In this document: positions 15,425 through 24,134 of the stretch, in pieces
Position numbering within the stretch: position 1 is the first letter of the stretch
Layout: each line of letters begins with the position of its first letter
From: DATKPA01 sp051955985
Lineage (GTDB): Bacteria > Planctomycetota > Phycisphaerae > WQYP01
DNA: 64,000 nucleotides
Assembly (NCBI GenBank): GCA_051955985.1
Contig: JBQCGD010000119.1
Span: 1 to 64,000 of the forward strand
Reading direction: 5' to 3'
Made by a program: the position numbers and the translations under genes
The notes under the pieces: model-generated
Databases searched by the model: none
Seen by the model: only the letters and a program-made list of their open reading frames with translations
Told to the model about the DNA's origin: nothing

Positions 15425-17680
15425 ATGCGTAAAGTTTCCGTGGGCGTGGTTCTCCTTGCGCTGACTTCCGCCGTCGCAAGTGCCGTGCAGACCCCCGAGC
15501 AACGCGCCGATCCGGGCACGGGGCAGATTCCCAACGCCGACGCGCTGGAGTACTACGGGGGCACCGTTTCGCTGAATCAATCGATCACGGGGTATATCCA
15601 GGGGGCCGTCTATCCCTACCAGGCTTCCCTCACCTGGTACAAGTACATTTCCGACGGCGTCACGCCCGTCAGCTTTGACCTGTTTGGCAGCAACATGGGG
15701 TTTAACGTCGGGGGTTTCGGCGGGAGCAATTTCGGCGAGCTCGCAGTTTACGACAGCAACGGTCGCTTCGTGGGGGGCAACCAAGGCGCCCGCACGCCTG
15801 CGGACGGTGACAGCAAGGTGGCGATCACCATTCCGGAAGGGGCACCGCCGCCGCCCGGTCCCGATTTCAGCCAGCCTTTGGATCCGACTTCGGCGACGTA
15901 CCACTATTCGAGCAACTGGTATCACGACAATGACCAGGGGCTACCGAAGCTGGATTTCGTCAATGCGGCGCAACCTGCGCCAACCTGGAATGCCAGCAAT
16001 CCGGATCACGGCGGGACGGTCGGTTCGATTCCCAATTCCGTGGCGGACTGGGGCGAATACAAGGTGCTGGCCCCGGGGGAATACTTCATTGCTGTCACGG
16101 GCTACAGCACCTACTTCGCGGGGGATCCGCACGACATCACCGATGCCGGCACTGATACGGCCAATCCGTTCGGCTTCGTCACCTATCACGCGATGACAGG
16201 CACGTACCAGCTCAACGTGCGGCGCCTCGGCGATCTGGATCAGAGCGGCGCGGTGAACTCTTCGGATCTCGCTCTTCTGATTCAGAAGATCCAGGACCTC
16301 GCCCCCTCCAGCGGCATCCCGCTCGATACCAGCAGCGGCACGTGGGTTGGCATGCCCGCGGAACTCCAGGTGTTCGATCTCACGGCCAACGACCGCATCG
16401 ACAAATACGACCTCCGCACGTTCGAACGCTACACGGGGATCTTTATGACCCGGACGCCCGTGAACGTCGCGACACTTAACGGGTCCGGCAGCATCACCAT
16501 CGACGGGCAGGCGTATACGGTTTCGAGCGGCGGCAATTTTTCCGGGACCCTGCAGGACGTCGTCCTTCCCGGCAACCTCGTGCTCACGGGCGGCACGCTG
16601 GTGCTCTCCGGGAACAATTCCTGGTCCGGCGGGACGTCGGTCACCGGCGGCATTCTCTCCATTGGTTCCGAGGCGAACCTGGGCGATCTTTACAGCGATG
16701 TGACGCTGAACGGCGGGACCCTCCGGGTCACGGGCACTGCGTACACGAACACCTACCGCACGTTCAGCATCGGGCCCGCCGGAGGCACGATTGAAATCGC
16801 CGATCCGAACAACACACTGACCGTGACGTCCACGCTCACGACGGCCGGGACGCTTACGAAGTCCGGCCCGGGGATCCTTGCATTGGGGGCATCGCTCAAC
16901 ACCGTTTCGCCCCTCTCGATTTCGGGGGGCACGCTTCAGTTCAATCTGACTACCAGCAGTGCAGTCGCCGCCATTTCCGGCGCCGGGAACCTTGCGGTAA
17001 ATTCTGGCGCGGCCCTTACCAGCGATGCGATCACGCTCCACACGCTTACGATCGGCGGCAGCGTTCAAATCCGCGCCAACGGCAATTCCACCAGCCAACT
17101 CAGCGCTCTGGTGCTTGCCGGTGGAACGGACAACTGGACAGGCGGACTCGATCTGACCAACAACAAATTGATCATCAACGACGGCTCGATTTCGCGATCC
17201 AGCACCATCGCGACGCTGCAAAATCAGGTCAAATACGGAAAAACCCACAGCAATGCGGGGCTTTTTACTTCCAGCGTCCTTCCGGCGAACGTCACCCTCG
17301 CGGTTCTCGACAACGCTGTGCTGAACAAGTTGACCTTCGGCGGTATCGGCGTCGATGCGAGCTCGATTCTCATTGCTCCCGAGCTAGTTGGAGACGCGAA
17401 CGCGGACGGCAAAGTTGATCTGACCGATCTTTCCACCGTCCTGAACCACTTTGGCGCCCAGACGAGCGCCTGGACCAGCGGCAATTTTGATGGCGGGGCG
17501 ACCATCAACCTCACCGATCTTTCCGACGTGTTAAACAACTTCGGCCTTACGTATGCCGGCGCCGCCGCCGGCCCGGCTGTCGCCGTCGCCCCGGAACCCG
17601 CATCGGTCGCGTTTCTTCTTTTCGCAATTCCCCTGGCATTCCGCCGTTCTACTTCCAATAACAGGAGCCGTCTATGTTGA
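15425..17680 (+). CDS. PEP-CTERM surface protein, dockerin-like (copy 2)
   Basis: A 751-residue secreted protein, paralogous to the product of 12249. The ATG at 15425 gives a clean signal peptide (KVSVGVVLLALTSAVASA) and agrees with the promoter at 15366-15394; an upstream start at 15275 would cross that promoter. The N-domain repeats WYKYISDGVTPVSFDLFGSN. An extra dockerin-like pair lies in the middle (GDLDQSGAVNSSDL, ANDRIDKYDL). Then come beta-strand repeats (GGTLVLSGNNSWSGGTSVTG), the shared C-domain, a second dockerin-like pair and PEPASVAFLLFAIPLAFRR. The basic tail is atypical, running on as STSNNRSRLC and overlapping the next gene by 7 nt. Confidence 0.87.
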   Translation: MRKVSVGVVLLALTSAVASAVQTPEQRADPGTGQIPNADALEYYGGTVSLNQSITGYIQGAVYPYQASLTWYKYISDGVTPVSFDLFGSNMGFNVGGFGGSNFGELAVYDSNGRFVGGNQGARTPADGDSKVAITIPEGAPPPPGPDFSQPLDPTSATYHYSSNWYHDNDQGLPKLDFVNAAQPAPTWNASNPDHGGTVGSIPNSVADWGEYKVLAPGEYFIAVTGYSTYFAGDPHDITDAGTDTANPFGFVTYHAMTGTYQLNVRRLGDLDQSGAVNSSDLALLIQKIQDLAPSSGIPLDTSSGTWVGMPAELQVFDLTANDRIDKYDLRTFERYTGIFMTRTPVNVATLNGSGSITIDGQAYTVSSGGNFSGTLQDVVLPGNLVLTGGTLVLSGNNSWSGGTSVTGGILSIGSEANLGDLYSDVTLNGGTLRVTGTAYTNTYRTFSIGPAGGTIEIADPNNTLTVTSTLTTAGTLTKSGPGILALGASLNTVSPLSISGGTLQFNLTTSSAVAAISGAGNLAVNSGAALTSDAITLHTLTIGGSVQIRANGNSTSQLSALVLAGGTDNWTGGLDLTNNKLIINDGSISRSSTIATLQNQVKYGKTHSNAGLFTSSVLPANVTLAVLDNAVLNKLTFGGIGVDASSILIAPELVGDANADGKVDLTDLSTVLNHFGAQTSAWTSGNFDGGATINLTDLSDVLNNFGLTYAGAAAGPAVAVAPEPASVAFLLFAIPLAFRRSTSNNRSRLC

Positions 17681-19071
17681 ACCGTCGCCGCATTCCGCAC
17701 ATCGCCTTGGTGGGCGCGATCTGTGCCTCCGCCGCTTCGCTTTTTGCTGCCAACAGTGCTCCCTTGATGGGCCTGGGCGGCGCGCCTGCGAAAGCGGCAG
17801 GCGCCGATCAACCGGCCATCACCGGCGACGGCAAGGCGGAAGCCACCCTTACCATGGATGTTCGCCGCTACGACTTCGAAGGGACCAAGACGTACAACCG
17901 CATGTACATGCCGACGGGGACCAAGCTTTCGCCGACCAAGCCTGAGGGGGTCACGAAGGAACCGCACTACGACGGCACACCCAAATATGGCACCATCAAA
18001 CTGGGCAACGGCACACCGAGCCAATTTACCGTGGCAATCGATGAGTCGAAGAATCAGGACGCCAAGATCTACTTCGACCTCAACGGCGACGGCGATCTCA
18101 CGAATGACAACACCGGCACGTGGCAGCAGAAGCACGAGGGGAAGGACGGCGCGCTGCCGATGTACCAGGGCACCTGGACCTTCACGCCCGGTTACAAGAT
18201 GGCGGACGGCAGCAACAAGGTCGAACAGTATGCCCTCAACTTTTACTGGCAGCCCGGCCGTGGCACGCTGAACTATTACAACGCATCGGCTCGCGTCGGC
18301 AAGATCGAGCTCGGTGGGAAAAGTTATGCCGTCACGCTTCTGGAAAACGACGCCGACGGCCTCTTCAACAAGCTTTACGATCCCAACAAGCCGATCATTG
18401 TGGGCGAGGAAATGACCAAGCCGGTCTGGCTGATGCTTGACGGTGACCAGATGGATATCCGCGGCACGTTCCCGTTCGGCGGCATGAACTATCTTGCCAC
18501 GGTGTCGGACGACGGCTCGCACCTCTCGCTCGCGCCCACGTTCAAGGTCGTGCAACCCCCGCGTCCGGTGGTGAAGAACAACATGTTGCAGGCGGGCGCC
18601 GAGGCGCCGGACTTTGATGCCCTCGTCTGGAAAAAGGGGATGACGGGGCTCGACACGAACAGCCGGATCAAGCTCTCCGATTTCCGCGGCAAAAAGATCG
18701 TCGTCCTCGACATGTGGGCCACCTGGTGCGGCCCGTGCATGCGGGGCATCCCGCACCTGAACAAAGTTGCCCAGGCGGTCGCGGGGCAGGATGTGGAAGT
18801 CATCGCGCTCAATTCGTTTGACGACCAGGAGCCGTTCGAAAAGTTCGCGATGGGGCAGGGCAAGGATTACGTTTTCACGCTGGCGCGCGATCCGGCGGGA
18901 AGGGATGAAAACGGTAACACCATCGCCAAAAAGCTCTACGGGGTGAACGCCATTCCGGCCACGTTCATCATCGACAAGTCGGGCAAGATCGTGGCGGTCA
19001 TCTCCGGCTATCTGGAAGGGGACACCACACTGGAACAAACCCTCAAGGGGCTCGGTGTGAAAATCGATTGA
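17674..19071 (+). CDS. TlpA-like secreted thioredoxin-domain protein
   Basis: A 465-residue exported protein. A signal peptide (HIALVGAICASAASLFA) is followed by a roughly 300-residue beta-rich domain of unknown function. That domain contains a calcium-loop-like segment (DLNGDGDLTNDN) of the kind seen in other planctomycete TlpA-like proteins. A C-terminal thioredoxin/AhpC-TSA fold follows, with WATWCGPCMRGIPHL and the cis-Pro loop NAIPATFIID. The ATG overlaps the preceding stop by 7 nt, and its ribosome site (CAGGAG) lies inside the upstream gene, so the two are translationally coupled. It is a plausible periplasmic partner for the DsbD-like protein at 9099. Confidence 0.9.
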   Translation: MLNRRRIPHIALVGAICASAASLFAANSAPLMGLGGAPAKAAGADQPAITGDGKAEATLTMDVRRYDFEGTKTYNRMYMPTGTKLSPTKPEGVTKEPHYDGTPKYGTIKLGNGTPSQFTVAIDESKNQDAKIYFDLNGDGDLTNDNTGTWQQKHEGKDGALPMYQGTWTFTPGYKMADGSNKVEQYALNFYWQPGRGTLNYYNASARVGKIELGGKSYAVTLLENDADGLFNKLYDPNKPIIVGEEMTKPVWLMLDGDQMDIRGTFPFGGMNYLATVSDDGSHLSLAPTFKVVQPPRPVVKNNMLQAGAEAPDFDALVWKKGMTGLDTNSRIKLSDFRGKKIVVLDMWATWCGPCMRGIPHLNKVAQAVAGQDVEVIALNSFDDQEPFEKFAMGQGKDYVFTLARDPAGRDENGNTIAKKLYGVNAIPATFIIDKSGKIVAVISGYLEGDTTLEQTLKGLGVKID

Positions 19072-19170
19072 GGCATTCTCCCGAATAGGCTCGAGCAGCC
19101 TGATGCAGGCATGCCGTCCGCCTGACCACGTGCCACTCGGAAATTGCGTTTGGCCTTTCGAGCACTCAAT

Positions 19171-19203
19171 AAAAATCCCCGGTCCAGCGCCGGGGATTTT
19201 TCA
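19171..19203 (+). terminator. Intrinsic terminator after the TlpA-like gene
   Basis: The perfect stem AAAAATCCCCGG/CCGGGGATTTTT has a short loop and is followed by TCATTTT. It lies about 100 nt past the stop at 19071 and closes the surface/redox island. Confidence 0.88.
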
Positions 19204-19228
19204 TTTTCACTCGTCCATCTTCCCAAGC

Positions 19229-19588
19229 TCATCCGTTTACATTTTTCCAGCTTGTCCGATCCCCCGGTGGACGCCCGCCGTCTTTGAATCCAGAACGCGG
19301 TTCCGGCGCCGTTCGCCCTGCGGGGAAGTCCATCCGAACGCTCTCCTCTCTCCTGGCAGTCTGCTGCAGCCGCTCAGACGCCCAGCGCAGGTTATCGGCG
19401 ACCTCGGCGGCCGCATTCGCCGCCTCAAGGACCAGAGACGCCGGCGCCTGGTCGACGCCGCCGCGTTCCTCGATCGCTCGCAAAATACGCATTAGCATTT
19501 CGAGACGGACACATGCGGCTTGGAAGTGCAACTGCGCAAATCGCTCTTTTGCCCCATCACTTGGAAAAGATTGTTCGAAGAGCCCCAT
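19229..19588 (-). CDS. Small helical hypothetical protein
   Basis: A 119-residue frame with protein-like composition in its centre: Leu/Ala-rich amphipathic helices (CVRLEMLMRILRAIEERGG, LVLEAANAAAEVADNLRWA, SERLQQTARREE) and a disordered basic C-terminus. No family is recognised. There is no clear ribosome site before the ATG, and the frame lies alone between a plus-strand terminator and a plus-strand gene. It may be a real, species-restricted cytoplasmic protein or a chance frame. Confidence 0.45.
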   Translation of the reverse strand: MGLFEQSFPSDGAKERFAQLHFQAACVRLEMLMRILRAIEERGGVDQAPASLVLEAANAAAEVADNLRWASERLQQTARREESVRMDFPAGRTAPEPRSGFKDGGRPPGDRTSWKNVNG

Positions 19589-19793
19589 GGGTACTATGAC
19601 CTATATTCCGTCTGCTGCGAAATCCTGACGCATCGTTGCGTCAAGTCGATTCCCCCCCCCGCGCCTTTCGGCCAAAAACGCCCCTTCTCTGGGAAAGCTC
19701 GCCCCCCACTTCATGGGAGGCAAATATAGTGCCCTGTCACCGCGTTAGGCTCGCCGCTACAATCAGCTTTTTGACGTTCGTCACAAACATTCC

Positions 19794-20510
19794 ATGAACA
19801 ATTCATCACGCGTCCATGTCAAGCTGGTGATCGATGGGGCCGAGATCGAAGGCGCCGTGGAACTCCCAGCCGCCCCTGGCGAGAATCCGCCGCGCCGGCT
19901 TCTACTCCCTGTGCTGCAAAACCTCACAAACGCCATCGTCACTCTTGCGGAGCAACGCGTGTTGGAAAACGGCGCACCGGTCACTTGCGCCAAGGGCTGC
20001 GACGCCTGCTGCCGGCAGATGGTGCCGGTCTCGCCAACCGAAGCGTACGGGCTTGCCCATCTTCTCACTCAGCTTTCCGCAGCGCACGCCAAGCGTATCG
20101 GCAAGCGCTTCGCCGAAAATGCGGCCGCACTCCATCGCGCGGGTTTGCTGGATAAGCTCAGGAACCGCCACAGGCTCTCGCAGGGTGAACTCGCCAAGCT
20201 CGATCGGGACTATTTCGCGCAACAACTCCCCTGCCCCTTCCTGGAAGACCACGCCTGCTCCATCCACCCGCAGCGCCCTCTCGCCTGCCGCGAATTCCTC
20301 GTCACCAGCGACCCCCGGCACTGCACGGACCCGGGTAGCGGGAAGATCAACCAGGTTCAACTGGGGGCGAAACTTTCCCGCGCCCTCCTCGGCACGGAAG
20401 CATGGCTTCCCCTCACCCTTGCGCTCGAGCACGCGGAAACGACTCCGGAACAACCGGCCGCGTTGACACCGGCCGAAGACCTCACGAACCTTCTCAACTC
20501 GCTCCGCTGA
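19794..20510 (+). CDS. YkgJ-type zinc/iron-chelating cysteine-cluster protein
   Basis: A 238-residue cytoplasmic protein with the family signature CAKGCDACCRQM (a CxxxCxxCC cluster, residues about 64-72). Further cysteines lie in CPFLEDHACSIHPQRPLACR, the usual spacing for YkgJ-type (CxxCxxCC) domains that bind Zn or Fe-S. The 60-residue N-terminal and 80-residue helical C-terminal flanks are unassigned. The family function is unknown. It ends 31 nt before the convergent dehalogenase gene and seems monocistronic. Confidence 0.88.
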   Translation: MNNSSRVHVKLVIDGAEIEGAVELPAAPGENPPRRLLLPVLQNLTNAIVTLAEQRVLENGAPVTCAKGCDACCRQMVPVSPTEAYGLAHLLTQLSAAHAKRIGKRFAENAAALHRAGLLDKLRNRHRLSQGELAKLDRDYFAQQLPCPFLEDHACSIHPQRPLACREFLVTSDPRHCTDPGSGKINQVQLGAKLSRALLGTEAWLPLTLALEHAETTPEQPAALTPAEDLTNLLNSLR

Positions 20511-20541
20511 CTGCTGAGAATGGAGAAGCGAGGAGAAATAA

Positions 20542-21207
20542 TCAGGCTCCGAGCGCCTCCACCACGCCCCACAAATCCTCCACCACAAAATCCGGCTTTT
20601 TCGCCAGAGGATTCAACACCTGGCCCGGCCGTTTCACAAACGCCGTCGAACACCCCACCATGTGGGCGCCATCCAGATCCCACGCATGCGCGGCCACCAT
20701 CAGCATCTTGCCCGGCTTCACGCCCGTTTCTTCAGCCACGTGCAGGTACGCCTTTGGTCCGGGCTTGAACTGCTCCACTTGCTCCACCGAATACACCTCC
20801 TCCAGATACCGCCCGATCTCCGCAAACTTCACCTGCGCCTTGGCGGCCTTCTTCGTCCCATTCGTCAACGCCACCAGCCGATACTCCGCCTCCTTCAATC
20901 GCGCCAGCGCGCTGGTCACCTCCACAAAACAGGGCAGCCGCTTCATTCCTTCGGCAATCGAGTCGGCATCCGACCGCGGCACGGCGACCCCCACCTTCCC
21001 GGCAACCACCTCCACTGCGGCCCGCGCCACCTTGTCGAACGGCACATACGCATCCGTGGGAATCATCGCCATCCACAGCGCCTGCATCTCAAGAAACCAT
21101 CGCTCGCGCATGCCGCTCCTGCCAAACAGGCGCTTAAAGACGGGATCCAGCGCGCGCATGTCCAGGAGCGTTCCGTTCAAATCAAACACGATCACCTTCA
21201 CGCCCAT
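20542..21207 (-). CDS. Type II haloacid dehalogenase-like hydrolase
   Basis: A 221-residue HAD-superfamily protein. Motif I is FDLNGTLLD (Asp9 nucleophile), motif II LTNGT, motif III Lys in EQFKPGPKAY, and motif IV MVAAHAWDLDGA, the arrangement of L-2-haloacid dehalogenases (EC 3.8.1.2 type). These cleave the carbon-halogen bond of short 2-haloacids, though many family members have other substrates. Motif I has Asn where the family usually has Tyr (DAYGT). Earlier in-frame starts back to 21390 precede the catalytic core with low-complexity sequence, so ATG 21207 is chosen. It is divergent from the exoribonuclease gene. Confidence 0.87.
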   Translation of the reverse strand: MGVKVIVFDLNGTLLDMRALDPVFKRLFGRSGMRERWFLEMQALWMAMIPTDAYVPFDKVARAAVEVVAGKVGVAVPRSDADSIAEGMKRLPCFVEVTSALARLKEAEYRLVALTNGTKKAAKAQVKFAEIGRYLEEVYSVEQVEQFKPGPKAYLHVAEETGVKPGKMLMVAAHAWDLDGAHMVGCSTAFVKRPGQVLNPLAKKPDFVVEDLWGVVEALGA

Positions 21208-21450
21208 GAGAAATCTCCGCACGGTCTCGCACTTCCTCATCATGCGGCGCGGGCCGATCCGTTCAATTTCAGCCCAGCCACCCATTCGCACATGGCAAAG
21301 GGGGCCCTCGATCTTCGGCTTTGGCGAACGTGTAACTCGTCCCTGCACGCCTCCGTGCTCCCCGTGATTTCCGCGATTTCCTCCCCACATTGCACACCGC
21401 CCCGGAATCGCGTACCCTCCTCCGCTTGCCCTTACTCACAGGAGTCCTCC

Positions 21451-22428
21451 ATGCCCCGCATCGCAATCGCGCAACTCCGCGACGGTGACCTTGTCGAACA
21501 GCACTTCGTCCTCGCCTCCAAGCAGATGGGGCAAACCAACTCCAACAAGCTCTTCATCAAGGCCGAATGCACCGATGCCACCGGAAACGTCCACGTTCGC
21601 ATGTGGAACGCCAACCGCGACGGTTACGACCGGCTTCCCAACACGGGATTTGTCCTTGTCCGCGGCCGGGTCGAAACGTACCAGGGCCACCTGCAACTCA
21701 TCGCCGATTCCATCACCGCCGTGGAGGACCCCACCAAGCTCGACCTTTCGGAACTGATCAAGCACACCCGCAAAAATGTTCCCGAAATGTACAACCGGGT
21801 GAAGGAAATCCTCACGCTGATCAGGGACAAGCAGCTCCAGGCCATCGTGGCCGAATTCCTCAATGACGCCGAGATCATGAAGAAGTTCATCATTGCCCCG
21901 GCGGCGATGGGCATGCATCATGCGTGGATCGGCGGCCTTCTGGAGCACACTGTTTCGCTGCTGGAACTCGCCGTCCTCATCTGTCCGCGCTATCCCGACA
22001 TTGACCAGGACCTGGTCATCGCCGGGCTGTTTCTGCACGACATCGCGAAAACTGTCGAACTCTCCTACACGGCCGGCTTTGATTACACCGACCAGGGCCG
22101 CCTCATCGGACACGTGGTGCAGGGGGCCATCTGGATCGACCAGAAGGCTCAACTGGCCGCGAAGAAACTTAATGAACCGATCCGCAAGGACCTGCTGATG
22201 GTGCTCGAGCACATCCTCCTCTCGCACCACGGCGAACCGGAATTCGGCGCGGCCGTCTGCCCCAAAACGCCGGAGGCGATCCTGGTGAACCTGATCGATA
22301 ACCTTGACGCGAAAACGCAGATGGCGATCGATGCCGTCGCGGCGCCGGCGGAAGACAATACGTGGACGGAGTATCAGAAGGCCTTCAATACGAAGTTGTA
22401 CCGCCCGTCGATCACGATCCGCGACTAG
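21451..22428 (+). CDS. YhaM-like 3'-5' exoribonuclease (OB + HD)
   Basis: A 325-residue protein. The N-terminal OB-fold (residues 1-95; KLFIKAECTDATGNVHVRMW, FVLVRGRVETYQGHLQLI) binds nucleic acid. A C-terminal HD phosphohydrolase domain follows: HHAWIGGLLEHT, LFLHDIAK and ILLSHHGEPEFGA provide the metal-binding His and Asp residues. This is the YhaM/CBF1 architecture, a manganese-dependent 3'-5' exonuclease acting in RNA trimming. The ATG follows GGAG by 6 nt. The frame is open far upstream, but only this start gives the OB-domain N-terminus. It is convergent with the gene at 22526. Confidence 0.92.
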   Translation: MPRIAIAQLRDGDLVEQHFVLASKQMGQTNSNKLFIKAECTDATGNVHVRMWNANRDGYDRLPNTGFVLVRGRVETYQGHLQLIADSITAVEDPTKLDLSELIKHTRKNVPEMYNRVKEILTLIRDKQLQAIVAEFLNDAEIMKKFIIAPAAMGMHHAWIGGLLEHTVSLLELAVLICPRYPDIDQDLVIAGLFLHDIAKTVELSYTAGFDYTDQGRLIGHVVQGAIWIDQKAQLAAKKLNEPIRKDLLMVLEHILLSHHGEPEFGAAVCPKTPEAILVNLIDNLDAKTQMAIDAVAAPAEDNTWTEYQKAFNTKLYRPSITIRD

Positions 22429-22453
22429 TTAGCAGTTATTAGTGTATCCGTAT

Positions 22454-22502
22454 ATTAGGACCTCGCCGTTGTCCGCACGGACATGCGGGCTGGCACCTAA
22501 TA
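22454..22502. terminator. Hairpin between convergent genes
   Basis: ATTAGG (22454-22459) can pair with CCTAAT (22497-22502). The enclosed sequence contains the palindrome GTCCG-CA-CGGAC. It lies between the convergent stops at 22428 and 22526. There is no strong T tract, so a transcription-end role is inferred from position. Confidence 0.35.
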
Positions 22503-22525
22503 ACCAATACCTACCATACGAATAA

Positions 22526-23242
22526 CTACTTCGCCGGCTGCGCCCCCGCGGTTCCGGCTCCTTCCTTTACGGCTTCCAGCGACCGCTGCCAGAATGCCTG
22601 GTAAGCTTCGCTGGCTGACGCGAACTTCCCTGCCTCAATCTCGCTGGTCATCTGCTCGGTCAGTGGCACCATCTTTTTCGCCAGTGCCACCGCGCGCTCC
22701 GTCTGCTCCTTTGGCGTGTCCGACAATTTGAACAGCGTGCCCGCATCCAGCTTCCACTCGCCGTCGACCCTCTTCACCACCACGGTCCCGCCGGGTTGCT
22801 TCGTCGCTTCGTCGGCCGGGATTTCAATGATCGCCGAATCCCCCACTCTCTTTGCTTCGGCTCCCTCCACGGCCTTCAGCCGCGACTCCAACTGCTTCGA
22901 ATTGACTCCGAAATATTGTTCCGCCTGGCCGCCAAACCGCTGCTCCGCCGCCTTCTCGAGCTTGTTCGTCGCCAGGATCAACTTCACGTAGGCATCGACG
23001 GTCGGCTGCTGCTCCGGCGAAACCACCAGGGCTGCGTTGATGGCCTTTTCATCGGTCGACTGCACTGCATTCAAGAACGACGCGATCGCCTTTTTGGGAG
23101 TGGAATAATCGGCGGGCGTTTTCGCCGGCAACACCTCCCCATGCCCGGTCGCCGTCTGGGTCGCATTCGCGCCAAACGAAAAGCTCCCGCCCGCCGCCAT
23201 CGCAATCACCGCCGCCAACGCCATCCGCTTTACCATCGCCAT
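22526..23242 (-). CDS. Secreted hypothetical protein
   Basis: A 238-residue exported protein with a signal peptide (RMALAAVIAMAAGGSFSFGA). The body begins with a segment typical of DUF4878/NTF2-like secreted proteins (YSTPKKAIASFLNAVQSTDE) and contains a central beta strand pair around VVVKRVDGEWKLDAGTLF. The C-terminus is helical and Ala/Gln-rich. ATG 23242 follows GGAAGG by 7 nt. No enzymatic motif is present, and there is no operon partner on either side. Confidence 0.75.
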   Translation of the reverse strand: MAMVKRMALAAVIAMAAGGSFSFGANATQTATGHGEVLPAKTPADYSTPKKAIASFLNAVQSTDEKAINAALVVSPEQQPTVDAYVKLILATNKLEKAAEQRFGGQAEQYFGVNSKQLESRLKAVEGAEAKRVGDSAIIEIPADEATKQPGGTVVVKRVDGEWKLDAGTLFKLSDTPKEQTERAVALAKKMVPLTEQMTSEIEAGKFASASEAYQAFWQRSLEAVKEGAGTAGAQPAK

Positions 23243-23345
23243 CGATTCACCTTCCAAGGAAATATGTTGCAGCCCCGAATGCTAAGCCGCCCAACGCGCC
23301 AACGCAATGCAGCCACGCACGCGACGTCTCTGGTGGTGGGGGGGC

Positions 23346-24125
23346 TCAGACATCCAACTCACATACCACCGGAAAGTGATCCGACGCGAACCTCGCCATC
23401 TCCGGCTTAAACACTTCACATCCCTTCACCTGCCCGCAAAGCTCCGGCGTCACGAACACATAGTCCACCCGCGCCGCCGGGTGGGAGGTCGTGAAACTCG
23501 TTCCAAACTCGGCAGGGGGGTGATGCAACGCGTGCGCATCGACATACCCGCGCTCCAGAATCTCTCTTACAACGTCCCGCGGCACTTCCCACCCCTGCTT
23601 ACTAATCCGCCCCTTCGTCTTTTCCCGCAATTTCTCCGCCTCTACAATCTGCGCCGGGTGATAGGCGTTGAAATCGCCCGCGATCACGTGCGGCCTTCCC
23701 CGGAATAACTCCCCGATCGCAAACACCCCCGGCAGTTCTTTCAACCGCTCCTCCTCATCCGCAATCGTCTCCCGCGCGTGCAAATGCACACCCACGATCG
23801 GCAACTTGCCCGTTTTCGTCTCCAGGACGACATGACATGCCCCCTTCGTGAATCGCCCATCGAGTGCTGCATGATTTACCGCTTCGACGATTTTTAATTT
23901 CGACAGCACGCCCACCGCCCCCTCCTTGTTTCGCGGGTTCTCCGCCCGGAACCGGTCCACTATCACGCCGCCCCGTCCGACCCGATCGGCGAGCTTTTGA
24001 AACAGTCCCTCTTCCCAAGCCTCGGCCACCATTACGACGTCGGGATCGGCCAGCCGAATCACCTCGGCAAGCGGGTCAATTCGCCCCTCGCCCCCCTCGA
24101 GAATGTTGTAAGCCATGATCTTCAT
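23346..24125 (-). CDS. Endonuclease/exonuclease/phosphatase-family hydrolase
   Basis: A 259-residue EEP-fold metal-dependent phosphodiesterase. Motifs are MKIMAYNILEGGEG (the metal-binding Asn), VVMVAEAWEE (the Glu), VGVHLHA, the catalytic HVIAGDFNAYHP, ARVDYVFVTPEL and the terminal FASDHFPVVCELDV (the Asp-His pair). The substrate cannot be told; relatives act on nucleic acids, inositol phosphates or lipids. There is no signal peptide, so it is cytoplasmic. It starts 9 nt after the acyltransferase stop, forming a two-gene operon. Confidence 0.9.
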   Translation of the reverse strand: MKIMAYNILEGGEGRIDPLAEVIRLADPDVVMVAEAWEEGLFQKLADRVGRGGVIVDRFRAENPRNKEGAVGVLSKLKIVEAVNHAALDGRFTKGACHVVLETKTGKLPIVGVHLHARETIADEEERLKELPGVFAIGELFRGRPHVIAGDFNAYHPAQIVEAEKLREKTKGRISKQGWEVPRDVVREILERGYVDAHALHHPPAEFGTSFTTSHPAARVDYVFVTPELCGQVKGCEVFKPEMARFASDHFPVVCELDV

Positions 24126-24134
24126 TGCACCACC

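Noticed and set aside
5086..17680. Cellulosome-like dockerin system
   Set aside because: Calcium-loop modules are present but no cohesin or scaffoldin is visible; in planctomycetes such modules commonly precede PEP-CTERM tails.
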